Shown in pieces: positions 9,750-17,679 of a stretch of 64,000 nucleotides of DNA (position 1 is the first letter of the stretch; every line of letters starts with the position of its first letter). The position numbers and the translations under genes are program-made. Source of the stretch: Oceaniglobus trochenteri (GTDB taxonomy: Bacteria; Pseudomonadota; Alphaproteobacteria; Rhodobacterales; Rhodobacteraceae). Below the pieces are notes generated by a model, which was not told the DNA's origin, searched no databases, and saw only the letters and a program-made list of their open reading frames with translations. Location: NCBI RefSeq assembly GCF_020529025.1, contig NZ_JACNMM010000006.1:272486-336485 (forward strand), given 5' to 3'.

Positions 9750-10750
9750 GTCGTCTCTCCATAATTCACCCGTATGCGCCGGCCCCCTTCGGCCGCCTCG
9801 CGCACCGCGATTGCCACGGCCAGGGATTTCACACCGTCCGCACCGCTGGCAGCCGGCTCGCCTTTGCCCCGTGTCGCGGCCAGGAACTGTGCCACGCCAG
9901 TCGTGTAAAGATCGCTGTTGTCGAAGGGCACGGCGATGCGGCCCGCTTCGGTCACAAGTTCGATTTCGCCCAGGGGGCGCTGGGTCATCACGCCCCGCGC
10001 AAAGATCGACCCGGCACTGCCGTGCACTTCAAATCCCGAGCCCGCGAAGGGATGCGAGAAGCTTTCATGGCTCATCACCATCGCGCCCGATGGCATGGAC
10101 CAGACCGACATGGCCGAATCCTCGACCCCCTGCCCCATCCCCGAAACGCATTTCTGCGCCACGACGTTTTCGGGATCATCGTTCAGGAGAAACCGCGCCA
10201 CATCTGCATCATGCACCGTGATGTCCGGGATGACCCCGCCCCCCGACGCCGGATCGTCAAGCCGCCAGCCCCGCAGGTGCTCGGGCAGGTGAACGGCGTG
10301 AAAGATGCGCAGCGACAACACCCGGCCGATCCGTCCGTCGCGGATCAGCGCGCGCACCGCGCGGTGGCTTCCGGAACAGCGCAGGTGATGGTTCGTGGCC
10401 AAGATCACGCCGGCAGCGCGGGCGGCCTCAACCATCTCGTTCGCTTCGGCCACCGTCATGGCCAGAGGTTTCTCGCAGATCACATGCTTGCCCGCCGCGA
10501 TCGCCGCCAGCGTCTGGGCGCGGTGCTTCTCGTTGGTGGATGATATGTAGACCGAGCCAACCTGCGGATCAGTGAGCGCCCGGCCGAGATCGGTTGTCGC
10601 GCCATCGATGCCGTTGCGCGCGGCATAGGATTCGGCATGGGCTGCATCTGAACTGACCACCCAGCGGATGCGGTTGCCCGCCTGCGCGCGGATGGCGCGG
10701 ATCATGTGTTCTTCAGCAATTGTGCTTGCCCCGATCAGCGCCCAGTTCAT
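9746..10750 (-). CDS. Gfo/Idh/MocA family NAD(P)-dependent oxidoreductase
   Basis: A 334-aa protein from the ATG at 10750 (MNWALIGASTIAEEHM), which puts the Rossmann motif at the N-terminus as is usual. A longer start at 10816 overlaps the DctM stop as TGATG and cannot be excluded. The conserved EKPLAMTVAEANEM segment (Lys of EKP) is present, followed by an RFxHLP-like stretch and the C-terminal sugar-dehydrogenase domain. Expected role: NAD(P)-linked oxidation or reduction of a sugar, inositol or related polyol. It links the TRAP importer genes to the CoA-dependent enzymes downstream. Confidence 0.88.
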   Translation of the reverse strand: MNWALIGASTIAEEHMIRAIRAQAGNRIRWVVSSDAAHAESYAARNGIDGATTDLGRALTDPQVGSVYISSTNEKHRAQTLAAIAAGKHVICEKPLAMTVAEANEMVEAARAAGVILATNHHLRCSGSHRAVRALIRDGRIGRVLSLRIFHAVHLPEHLRGWRLDDPASGGGVIPDITVHDADVARFLLNDDPENVVAQKCVSGMGQGVEDSAMSVWSMPSGAMVMSHESFSHPFAGSGFEVHGSAGSIFARGVMTQRPLGEIELVTEAGRIAVPFDNSDLYTTGVAQFLAATRGKGEPAASGADGVKSLAVAIAVREAAEGGRRIRVNYGETT

Positions 10751-10815
10751 TGCGGCCTCATTGTTTCCGGGAACGTTCCAAAACATGTCAACATCTTCAC
10801 GCCACGGGTGTTTCA

Positions 10816-12093
10816 TCACCCGCTGACCAGTCGCGGAATGAATGTGGTAATTCCCGGCACGAAGATGATCAGCAAAAGGATAAGTGCCGTGACAAGGAAC
10901 ATCTTCATGGTGTCGACGATGGCCTGGTGCATCTCGATCTTGCCGATGGCGCAGGCGATCAGCAGGCACAGGCCGTAGGGTGGCGTGATAAGCCCCATGG
11001 CCAGCGCAATGCCCGCCACGATTCCGTAATGCACCGGGTCGACCCCTGCCTCGATCATAGAGGGAAGGAACAGCGGCCCGATGATGATGGCGATGACCAG
11101 CGCATCAAGGAAGGTGCCCAGCACGATGCAGAGCAGCGCAAAGATCGGCAGAACGGCCCAATAGGGAAGGCCCGATGTCCAGGCGAGCAGAAGATCGGGC
11201 AGTTGATAGAAAGCCAGAAGCCAACCGAACAGCCCTGCCGAACCGTAGCAGAACAACGACAGGCTCACCAGTTTGGCGCTGTCCGACAGCACGTCGATGG
11301 ACCGTTTGATCGTCAGGTTGCGATAGACGAAGAACCCCAGCCCGAAAGCGTAAAGCACGGCAAGGATGGATGCTTCGGTGGGCGTCGCGAAGCCGAACAT
11401 GATCCCGCCGACGATGATGATCGGCGCCCCCAGGCCCAGGATCGCCCCCCGAAAGGCGGCGACGAACTCGGCCCGGTCCGCGCGGGGCTCTACCGGCCAG
11501 CTTTCGATCCTGGCCCGCCGCGCCACATAGGCCATCTGCGCCAGGGCGATCATCAGGCCGGGGATGATTCCGGCGGCGAATAGCTGCGCCACCGACGTGC
11601 CCGTGATCGCGCCCCAGATCACGAAGAAGATGCTGGGTGGAATGATCGCACCCAGAACCGATGAAGCGGCCGTTATCGCCACCGCCACCGATTGCGAATA
11701 TCCCTTGCGGCCCATCGCCGGGATCAGCACGGCGCCCACCCCGGCGGTATCGGCGGTGGACGACCCCGACACGCCCGCAAACAGCATGCTGACCACGATG
11801 TTGATATGGGCCAGCCCGCCCCGGAAGTGCCCGACAATGGCATAGGCGAAACGGATCAACCGCTCGGTGATCCCGGTTTCGTTCATCAGGGAACCGGCCA
11901 GCAAGAACAGCGGCACCGCCAGCAGGACGAAGGAATCGAGACTGGAATAAAACCGGCGCGCCAGCATGAAAACGGTCAGATGCGGTTCGATAACCAGCAC
12001 GGCGGCCGAGGCCGCCATCAGCGACACCCCAATGGGCACTCCGATGGCAATGCAGACGCCGATGATGATCATCATGAGAAGGACAAGTTCCAT
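10816..12093 (-). CDS. dctM: TRAP transporter large permease subunit (DctM)
   Basis: A 425-aa, highly hydrophobic protein beginning MELVLLMMIIIGVCIAIGVP, with about 12 membrane segments. It has the DctM-type SASSVLGAIIPPSIFFVIWG segment and a Pro-rich loop PPYGLCLLIACAIGK near the C-terminus. The start at 12093 is preceded by GGAGGAG. It forms the sodium-coupled translocation channel of a TRAP transporter, with DctQ encoded 4 bases upstream. The binding protein is not adjacent: dctP lies about 4 kb upstream at 16315-17286. Confidence 0.93.
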   Translation of the reverse strand: MELVLLMMIIIGVCIAIGVPIGVSLMAASAAVLVIEPHLTVFMLARRFYSSLDSFVLLAVPLFLLAGSLMNETGITERLIRFAYAIVGHFRGGLAHINIVVSMLFAGVSGSSTADTAGVGAVLIPAMGRKGYSQSVAVAITAASSVLGAIIPPSIFFVIWGAITGTSVAQLFAAGIIPGLMIALAQMAYVARRARIESWPVEPRADRAEFVAAFRGAILGLGAPIIIVGGIMFGFATPTEASILAVLYAFGLGFFVYRNLTIKRSIDVLSDSAKLVSLSLFCYGSAGLFGWLLAFYQLPDLLLAWTSGLPYWAVLPIFALLCIVLGTFLDALVIAIIIGPLFLPSMIEAGVDPVHYGIVAGIALAMGLITPPYGLCLLIACAIGKIEMHQAIVDTMKMFLVTALILLLIIFVPGITTFIPRLVSG

Positions 12094-12097
12094 GGCG

Positions 12098-12568
12098 TCA
12101 CTCTCCTCCGATGCGCAGGGGGCCGCCCCGCGCCATGCGCAAGGCATTCACGCAGATCGCCACGCATCCGATAAGCGCCCCGACCGGCAGCGCGGCATAG
12201 CTAGACGCCTGCGGCAGGCCGGTGACCAGGGAGTGGCGGCGGAACCCCTTGAGAAAGAACTCGTATCCTGACCAGGCGAAGAAGATCATCACGGCGAGGG
12301 TCAGCACGACGATCACAAGCCCGAGTGAGCGTTGCGCCCCGGCGGGCACGGCGCCGATCAGGAAGTTGAACGAGAAATGCGTGCCCTCGACAAACCCATA
12401 GCCCGCCCCGATCATGACCATCCACATGAAAAGCAGACGTGCGATTTCCTCGGTCCACAGGAACGGAGGGATAAAGGGGATGTATCGGGCGAAAACCTGA
12501 TAGGCCACCAGCAGGCAGAGACCCGCCAGCATTGCCGCCAGGGCTGCACGAAATATTCGTTGGATCAT
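12098..12568 (-). CDS. dctQ: TRAP transporter small permease subunit (DctQ)
   Basis: A 156-aa four-helix membrane protein with the family WTEEIARLLFMWMVMIGA segment at about residues 38-55. The ATG at 12568 follows an AAGGGAGGG ribosome site at the right distance; a longer in-frame start 27 bases upstream is less likely. It is the first gene of the minus-strand catabolic set and lies 80 bases downstream of a 14-bp palindrome, a likely operator. Confidence 0.93.
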   Translation of the reverse strand: MIQRIFRAALAAMLAGLCLLVAYQVFARYIPFIPPFLWTEEIARLLFMWMVMIGAGYGFVEGTHFSFNFLIGAVPAGAQRSLGLVIVVLTLAVMIFFAWSGYEFFLKGFRRHSLVTGLPQASSYAALPVGALIGCVAICVNALRMARGGPLRIGGE

Positions 12569-12647
12569 GGCAGGCCCTCCCTTGCGCTGCGCCACAGGAC
12601 ATATGCGACCCCCGTTACACTCGTCCCGGTGCGCAAAATGCTGCCTG

Positions 12648-12661
12648 ATCGTTTAAACGAT
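12648..12661. promoter_or_regulatory. 14-bp perfect palindrome, candidate LacI-family operator before dctQ
   Basis: ATCGTTTAAACGAT is a perfect 14-bp palindrome 80 bases upstream of the dctQ start. It contains two CGTTT/AAACG half-sites in outward arrangement. The same AAACG element occurs as AAACGTTT near dctP and the acyl-CoA dehydrogenase gene. The likely ligand is the LacI-type protein encoded at 13197-14198. Binding is inferred. Confidence 0.55.
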
Positions 12662-13149
12662 TAATCTTATCCTGTCCACAGGGCAGAATGCGACGGCAGC
12701 AAGTGCCGCAATATATGGCAGGGTTCTGGTTTAACGGTTCATCGAAACCCCTCACCAGCGATGGATCCGCCGTTCCGCCCTGGCCCTCGTCCCCTGATTT
12801 GCTGTTGGGACCGTAAAACAAGACCGGTGGACAACCGTTGGCGCCGCGGCACCCATGGCAGCGAGGTCTGGTTGTCAGAGGATCGTCCAGCTGATCTGTG
12901 GCGTCGATACCGATCGCAGGCCTTTGCAGGTGCTTCCCGAAGCCAAAGGGCGACACTGGTGGCGAATCACCGGCGGGCATGGTCTTTCACTGGGCGAGGT
13001 GCATTCGCAAAGCCATGTCCCCTACCGGTTCGGCCGCCGTCCAGGGCGTGGCGTGATCGTCAGGGTGCGCGTTGAAATCCGCACCTTGGATATTTTCGCC
13101 GAATCTGGCCGGCAAGACTTTGTTTTCCGGCCAATACCATGCAGACTGG

Positions 13150-13161
13150 TTAAACCTTTAA
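13150..13161. promoter_or_regulatory. near-palindrome before the LacI gene, possible autoregulatory operator
   Basis: TTAAACCTTTAA, 36 bases upstream of the regulator start, is symmetric except for its central CC. It resembles AAACGTTT with one change. The position suits autorepression. Weaker than the other members of the set. Confidence 0.35.
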
Positions 13162-13196
13162 GTAACCATCCGCCCGAATTCTCAGGAGCAGGAGCG

Positions 13197-14198
13197 ATGA
13201 AGCCACGCGTCAGCATCAAGCAGGTAGCCGCGAAGGCCGGGGTTTCGGCCGCGACCGTATCGCTTGTGCTGAACGACAAGGGTCGCATTTCAGAACAGAC
13301 CCAACGGAAGGTGCGCAAGGCTGCGCAAAGCCTCGGCTTCATCCTCAACAAGAGCGCGTCGCGTCTTCGGTCGGGGCGGTCGCTTCTGATCGGGCTGGTG
13401 GTGAACGATATTTCCAACCCGTTCTTCGCGGAACTGTCGTCGGACGTGGAAACCATCGCCGCCGAGAAGGGCTATCTTTCCGTGATGGCGAACACCCGCG
13501 ACGACATCGAGCGCCAACACGCCGTGATCGAAACGATGATCGGTCAGGGGGTGGCCGGGCTGATCATCAGCGCTGCAAGCGGATCGGATGATCGGTCGTT
13601 CAAGCTGATCCGCGACCACGGCATTCCCTATGTCCTCTGCGTGCGTGAAATCAAGGATTATGCGGCCGACTTCATCGGTTTTGACAATCACCAGGCAGGG
13701 GTGATTGCCGCCGAGCACCTGATCGCCCAGGGTTATCGCAACATCGCCTTCATCGGTGGGATGGAGCACAACGAGAACCGCCGCCGCAGGTTCGAGGGCG
13801 TTTCCGATGCCCTGACCCGTCACCGGTTGACCATGCCCGAGTCCTGGGCGCTGTCCGGCCCCGCCACGCGCGAGTTCGGCGCACAGGCCGCGACGGCCCT
13901 TCTGTCGCACCACCGCGAAATCGAGGCGCTGGCCTGCTTCAACGATTACGTGGCCCTTGGTGCCTACGAGGGTATCAACAACGCTCGCCTGACCATCGGG
14001 CGCGATATAGGTGTGATCGGGTTCGACAACGTGCCGGAGTCTGCCTCGTGGATGCCGCCGCTCACGACGGTCGAGCTGTTTCCCCGCGCAATCGGGCGGC
14101 GCGCGGCCAAGGCGCTGCTGACCGCCATCGACAGCCCTGACGAGGCCCCCGAACGGGTGTTTCTCGCCCCTACCCTCATGCGGCGCAAATCCTGCTGA
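13197..14198 (+). CDS. LacI family transcriptional regulator
   Basis: A 333-aa repressor-type protein. The N-terminal helix-turn-helix is VSIKQVAAKAGVSAATVSLV (residues ~5-24) followed by the hinge helix region (NKSASRLRSGRS). The rest is a periplasmic-binding-protein-like ligand domain containing GVIGFDNVPES. The ATG at 13197 is preceded by AGGAGCAGGAG. It sits between dctQ/dctM and the dctP unit, is convergent with the 677-aa gene, and probably controls the TRAP genes through AAACG-type palindromes. The inducer is probably the transported acid or a breakdown product. Confidence 0.92.
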   Translation: MKPRVSIKQVAAKAGVSAATVSLVLNDKGRISEQTQRKVRKAAQSLGFILNKSASRLRSGRSLLIGLVVNDISNPFFAELSSDVETIAAEKGYLSVMANTRDDIERQHAVIETMIGQGVAGLIISAASGSDDRSFKLIRDHGIPYVLCVREIKDYAADFIGFDNHQAGVIAAEHLIAQGYRNIAFIGGMEHNENRRRRFEGVSDALTRHRLTMPESWALSGPATREFGAQAATALLSHHREIEALACFNDYVALGAYEGINNARLTIGRDIGVIGFDNVPESASWMPPLTTVELFPRAIGRRAAKALLTAIDSPDEAPERVFLAPTLMRRKSC

Positions 14199-14207
14199 CC
14201 GGAACCG

Positions 14208-16241
14208 TCACGCCAGGCGCAGAGCGCCCGAAACCTCGATCCGCGCGCCCGGGTCCAGATGATCGGCCGTCACGCTGCCCTCACGGCACAGGATCGTTGC
14301 GCCCGCGCTGCCGGTGACACGAACCGTGCCCTCGGGGGTGGTCAACAGGATGTCGTCGCCACCGCCGCCAGGGTGGACACCCGCCGCCCAGATGCGATGG
14401 TCAGGCAGGGCGACCAACCAGGCGGGGGCCGGCCCACAGCGCAGACTGGCCGACGCCAGCGTCACCCGGCCTGTTGCCGTCTGCCTCGCAATTCGCGAGT
14501 CCAGCATGGGCAGGCCCACCGGCGCGCCCCCGGCCCAGTCGGCGATGCGCCGCCAATCGTGCAGATCGATTGTCATCCCGAACGCCCGCCCGTCGCGTTC
14601 GTATTCCAGGGTCCAGTGGCGCTGGCCCGTACCGGGGCGGCAGGGGGGATCGGCCTGATCGGTGAAACGGCCCGACGCGATCTTCTTGACGAAATCCGTC
14701 AAATCGCCCTGCGCCGCCTGGGCCTCGATAAAGAACCCGGCGCGGATATGGCCATGGAAGAACGCGCCCGGCCGGGCCTGCGACCAGAATGTGCGCGGTG
14801 TTCCGTGATAGTCGCGCAATTCGACAGCCAGCATGCCGTCCCGTTCGACGATGCGGTTGGTCAGGCCGGGCTGAAGTTCGCCCGAGGAAAGCGGCCGGAT
14901 CACCAGATGCACCGGCCCAAGGTCGATCCCGATAGCCGCGTCGCGCGGAGCCTCGACCGGCCAGGACCCAACCTTTTGCCCGCCCACCCACAGCGCGCGT
15001 ACATCCTTCGCCCGTGCCACCACGATGCAGGCCTTGGCATCATGGGTGGCATCCCAGGCATTCAGCCTGCGAGGGCGGTAGGCGCCGAACATGCGCGGCC
15101 CGTCCTGAACCCCCACGAATGCCCCGTGATCGAAAAACACCTGGCGGCGGGGGCGCGACGGTGTGGTGGCGTATTCGCCAAGCCACTGATCGTTCCAGAT
15201 GTATTTGCAGAACACCGTGCCCGGCGCCCCGCCCCGTCCGGCATAATGAAGGGCAAAGGCGGTGGATTGCGCGGCGATATAGCGGTTGTTCTGGGTGTCC
15301 AGCTCGCGCGATGCGGTGCCGAACGAGAACCGGGGCTGGTGGTGGCTGACCAGGTGGGTGCCCCGGGCCGCATCAGAGGTTTCGCGCACCTGCCCCTTGG
15401 CGGGGTCGGTCAGGTGAAGCACCCAGTCCGGCGCCCAACCCCGGGCAATCCAGTCTTTCAGGATGTCGAGATCGCGGCGCGTCTCGCCCACCAGAAACGG
15501 ATGATATGCCCGGCAATGGGGCGCGGCCATACGCCCCGTGGCGCCATTGACATGAAGCGCGACACTCAGGATCTGGCGCAGGGCCACCTGCCCGGCCCGG
15601 CGGGCCAGTGACCGATCCTCGGCCAGCTCCCCGATCAGGCGCAGCGCGGTGACGGTCATCTGGGTGTAGACGGGCGAGTTGAACTCATGGGCCAGGCCGC
15701 TTTCGTCGATCAGTGCCATCCAGGCCCGGAACCGTGCTGCCCCCAGATCGCGAAAGTGGGCATCGCCCAGATACTGCCCTCCGACGATCAGGCTCGCTAC
15801 CGACTGGCTGATGATGTTGGTATATTCCGGGCCAACATCGATACGTTCGATCGCGGTCAGTACCCGGTGCAGGGTTTTCCCCACTGCACCGCGCGCCGTA
15901 TCCGGCAAGCGGTGCGCAAAGCGGTGCATCATCGGGGCGATCCGCACCGCGTAAAAGACGGCGGCGTTCAGATCCTCGACACCGGGGTCTTCCCGCTCCC
16001 ACCGGAAATTGCCGAATGTGGGCGATGCGGGGTCCTGATCCTGAAGCTCATCCAGCGCGGTCAACACCGCCACCGCCCGTTCGATCTCGGCCGTGCCGCC
16101 ATGTTCGAGCAAGGCAACGGCATGATCGGCGGCAATCCACATCGTGTGGAACGGATGCCCGTCGATCAAGGTGCGCGGCATGGCGATGGCTTCATCCCAT
16201 TCGGCAACGTCGGGCAAAAGGGCGTCAGGGGAACTGTGCAT
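14208..16241 (-). CDS. uncharacterised 677-aa protein, possible heparinase II/III- or alginate-lyase-like fold
   Basis: The product is not confidently recognised. Residues 1-260 look helix-rich with repeated Ala/Leu/Arg amphipathic helices, as in alpha/alpha-toroid polysaccharide lyases. The remaining part is beta-rich with many aromatic and Gly residues (for example FFDHGAFVGVQDG and GHIRAGFFIEAQ), as in the beta-sheet domains of heparinase II/III-type proteins. No signal peptide is visible, so it would act in the cytoplasm, unusual for a polysaccharide lyase. It is cotranscribed 73 bases downstream of dctP and ends 9 bases from the convergent lacI gene. Its job may be to open or cleave a TRAP-imported oligosaccharide or uronide. 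That is a guess from context. Confidence 0.6.
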   Translation of the reverse strand: MHSSPDALLPDVAEWDEAIAMPRTLIDGHPFHTMWIAADHAVALLEHGGTAEIERAVAVLTALDELQDQDPASPTFGNFRWEREDPGVEDLNAAVFYAVRIAPMMHRFAHRLPDTARGAVGKTLHRVLTAIERIDVGPEYTNIISQSVASLIVGGQYLGDAHFRDLGAARFRAWMALIDESGLAHEFNSPVYTQMTVTALRLIGELAEDRSLARRAGQVALRQILSVALHVNGATGRMAAPHCRAYHPFLVGETRRDLDILKDWIARGWAPDWVLHLTDPAKGQVRETSDAARGTHLVSHHQPRFSFGTASRELDTQNNRYIAAQSTAFALHYAGRGGAPGTVFCKYIWNDQWLGEYATTPSRPRRQVFFDHGAFVGVQDGPRMFGAYRPRRLNAWDATHDAKACIVVARAKDVRALWVGGQKVGSWPVEAPRDAAIGIDLGPVHLVIRPLSSGELQPGLTNRIVERDGMLAVELRDYHGTPRTFWSQARPGAFFHGHIRAGFFIEAQAAQGDLTDFVKKIASGRFTDQADPPCRPGTGQRHWTLEYERDGRAFGMTIDLHDWRRIADWAGGAPVGLPMLDSRIARQTATGRVTLASASLRCGPAPAWLVALPDHRIWAAGVHPGGGGDDILLTTPEGTVRVTGSAGATILCREGSVTADHLDPGARIEVSGALRLA

Positions 16242-16262
16242 CTGGGCCTCGTTCGCAAAGAA

Positions 16263-16294
16263 CGCCGCCGGCCAGAAAATCCCGGCCGACGGCG
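16263..16294 (-). other. strong hairpin between dctP and the 677-aa gene
   Basis: An 11-bp stem (CGCCGTCGGCC with GGCCGGCGGCG on the transcribed strand, one U-G pair) closes a 10-base loop. No T-run follows. As between other binding-protein genes and their downstream partners in this window, it probably uncouples mRNA levels by stabilising the dctP message. Confidence 0.55.
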
Positions 16295-16314
16295 CATCCT
16301 GTCATTCCATCATT

Positions 16315-17286
16315 TTACTTTACGTCGCGGATCTGCTGAACCGCCTCGACAAGGCCCAGATCGGCGATCACCGGCTCAAGTGCCGCGGATACCTTGGCCT
16401 GGATGTCGTCCTTGTCGACCTGCACGATGTTCACGCCGTGCTCGTTTTCCAGTGCCGCCTTGGATTCCGAGTCGAACTTGTGCTCCAGCGCGCGCTGGAA
16501 TTCGGCGGCCTGGCGTCCTGCCTCGACCACGGCCTCCTGCTGTTCGAGGGTCAGGCGGTCATGGGCCACCTTCGAGAACAGCAGCGGACGGGTGACATAT
16601 TCATGTTCGGTCTGCACATAGTACTTGGCCTGTTCATAGAACTTCATGCGCAGTACCCACTCGGCCTCGTTCTCAAGCCCGTCCACCACGCCCAGCTGAA
16701 GGCCGGAATAGATTTCGTTGTAGGCCATGACGGTGGGCACAACGCCCAGGGCCTCCCAGGCCTTCACCTGCACGGCAGCCGGATGAAGGCGCACGCGCAG
16801 CCCCGCGATGTCGGCATTCGTCTCAACTTCCTTCGAGCTTACCAGGTTGCGGATCGACCCGCCGAAGTATCCCAGAACCATGGCGCCGGTGTTGTCGGCC
16901 ACGTTGGCGGCCAGATTAGATCCCACCTCGCCGCTGACCACGGTTTGCCAATGGTCGAAGTCGCGAAACACGAAGGGCACGACAAGGGCCTGAACCGCCG
17001 GCGCGAATTCGGCAAGATAGCCGGGCGCCGTCGTCAGCAGGGCAACCTGTCCGTCTTCCAGCAGCTCGAATATCTCGGCGCCGGTGCCGAGCTGTGCGTC
17101 GGGAAAGACCTTGACGGTCACTTCGCCGCCGGTGAGCTCGGACAGGATCTCGCCGAATTTCAGCATGCCCTGCCCCTGCCCCGTCGAAAGCGGCCCATCG
17201 ATCGAAGCAGCCAGTTCAACCGCGCCCACATGGGCCGGGGCCAGCGCCAGACCGGCGGCGCAAATCCAATGACGTACAGACAGCAT
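16315..17286 (-). CDS. dctP: TRAP transporter substrate-binding protein (DctP)
   Basis: A 323-aa periplasmic protein. It has a signal peptide (basic MLSVRHW, hydrophobic ICAAGLALA, cleavage probably after VGA at residue 22). DctP family features include QLGTGAEIFELLEDGQV, the Arg of ADIAGLRVRL that binds the substrate carboxylate in this family, and YNEIYSGLQLGVVDGLENE. It should serve the DctQM permease encoded at 10816-12568. It is separated from them by the LacI gene and the 677-aa gene. An AAACGTTT palindrome lies 20 bases upstream of its start. Confidence 0.93.
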   Translation of the reverse strand: MLSVRHWICAAGLALAPAHVGAVELAASIDGPLSTGQGQGMLKFGEILSELTGGEVTVKVFPDAQLGTGAEIFELLEDGQVALLTTAPGYLAEFAPAVQALVVPFVFRDFDHWQTVVSGEVGSNLAANVADNTGAMVLGYFGGSIRNLVSSKEVETNADIAGLRVRLHPAAVQVKAWEALGVVPTVMAYNEIYSGLQLGVVDGLENEAEWVLRMKFYEQAKYYVQTEHEYVTRPLLFSKVAHDRLTLEQQEAVVEAGRQAAEFQRALEHKFDSESKAALENEHGVNIVQVDKDDIQAKVSAALEPVIADLGLVEAVQQIRDVK

Positions 17287-17306
17287 CTGTTTCCTCCCTG
17301 CTGTAA

Positions 17307-17314
17307 AAACGTTT
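17307..17314. promoter_or_regulatory. AAACGTTT palindrome at the dctP promoter
   Basis: An 8-bp perfect palindrome within TAAAAACGTTTAAC, 20 bases before the dctP start. AAACGTTT with a central CG is a classic LacI-family operator core. Shared with 17631-17638. Confidence 0.5.
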
Positions 17315-17626
17315 AACCAAACTTATGCCGTGACGCACTCTGCGGGTCAACATGTTTCACAAGGTTGCGCGGTACCACTCATCCCATTGATTACTGAAGA
17401 AATTAGCCAAACGTCAGAGCAATTGACTCGATCTGGTCAACTGGTGGATCGCCAATATTCGCCTGATTCGTCGCATGAAGCGCCTGTTAGATCCCATTCC
17501 GGCCCGAAATGCCGAATCTGCTGACAGGGCACTTTGTAGGCGCAGGAAGGGACCTCAAAGGTTTTGTGACGTCTCCTGCCGGGTTCGATCTGCTTGCTGC
17601 CAAGGCTCCAAATGCGGGTTTGACAA

Positions 17627-17642
17627 GATCAAACGTTTTATC
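17627..17642. promoter_or_regulatory. 16-bp near-palindrome with AAACGTTT core before the acyl-CoA dehydrogenase gene
   Basis: GATCAAACGTTTTATC is symmetric at seven of eight pairs and lies 38 bases upstream of the ATG at 17680. The core is identical to the dctP site, which suggests that one LacI-family regulator controls both divergent units. Confidence 0.55.
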
Positions 17643-17679
17643 TTAGCGTTCGGTCAACTTCCCCCATTTGGTGAGTGTC

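Larger units (their letters stand above)
12569..13196. other. 628-base divergent intergenic region between dctQ and lacI-type gene
   Basis: This holds the promoters of dctQ (leftward) and of the LacI regulator (rightward). Two palindromic candidate operators are listed separately (12648-12661 and 13150-13161). The lacI frame is open upstream of 13197, but no homology, ribosome site or start supports coding there, so no gene is called in between. Confidence 0.6.
17287..17679. other. 393-base divergent promoter region, dctP / acyl-CoA dehydrogenase
   Basis: Less GC-rich than the flanking genes. It contains one candidate operator next to each start (17307-17314 and 17627-17642). No coding sequence with support was found. 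Confidence 0.6.

Noticed and set aside
12855..13196. N-terminal extension of the LacI protein at 13197
   Set aside because: LacI proteins start a few residues before the helix-turn-helix. The extension shows no domain and overlaps the promoter region.
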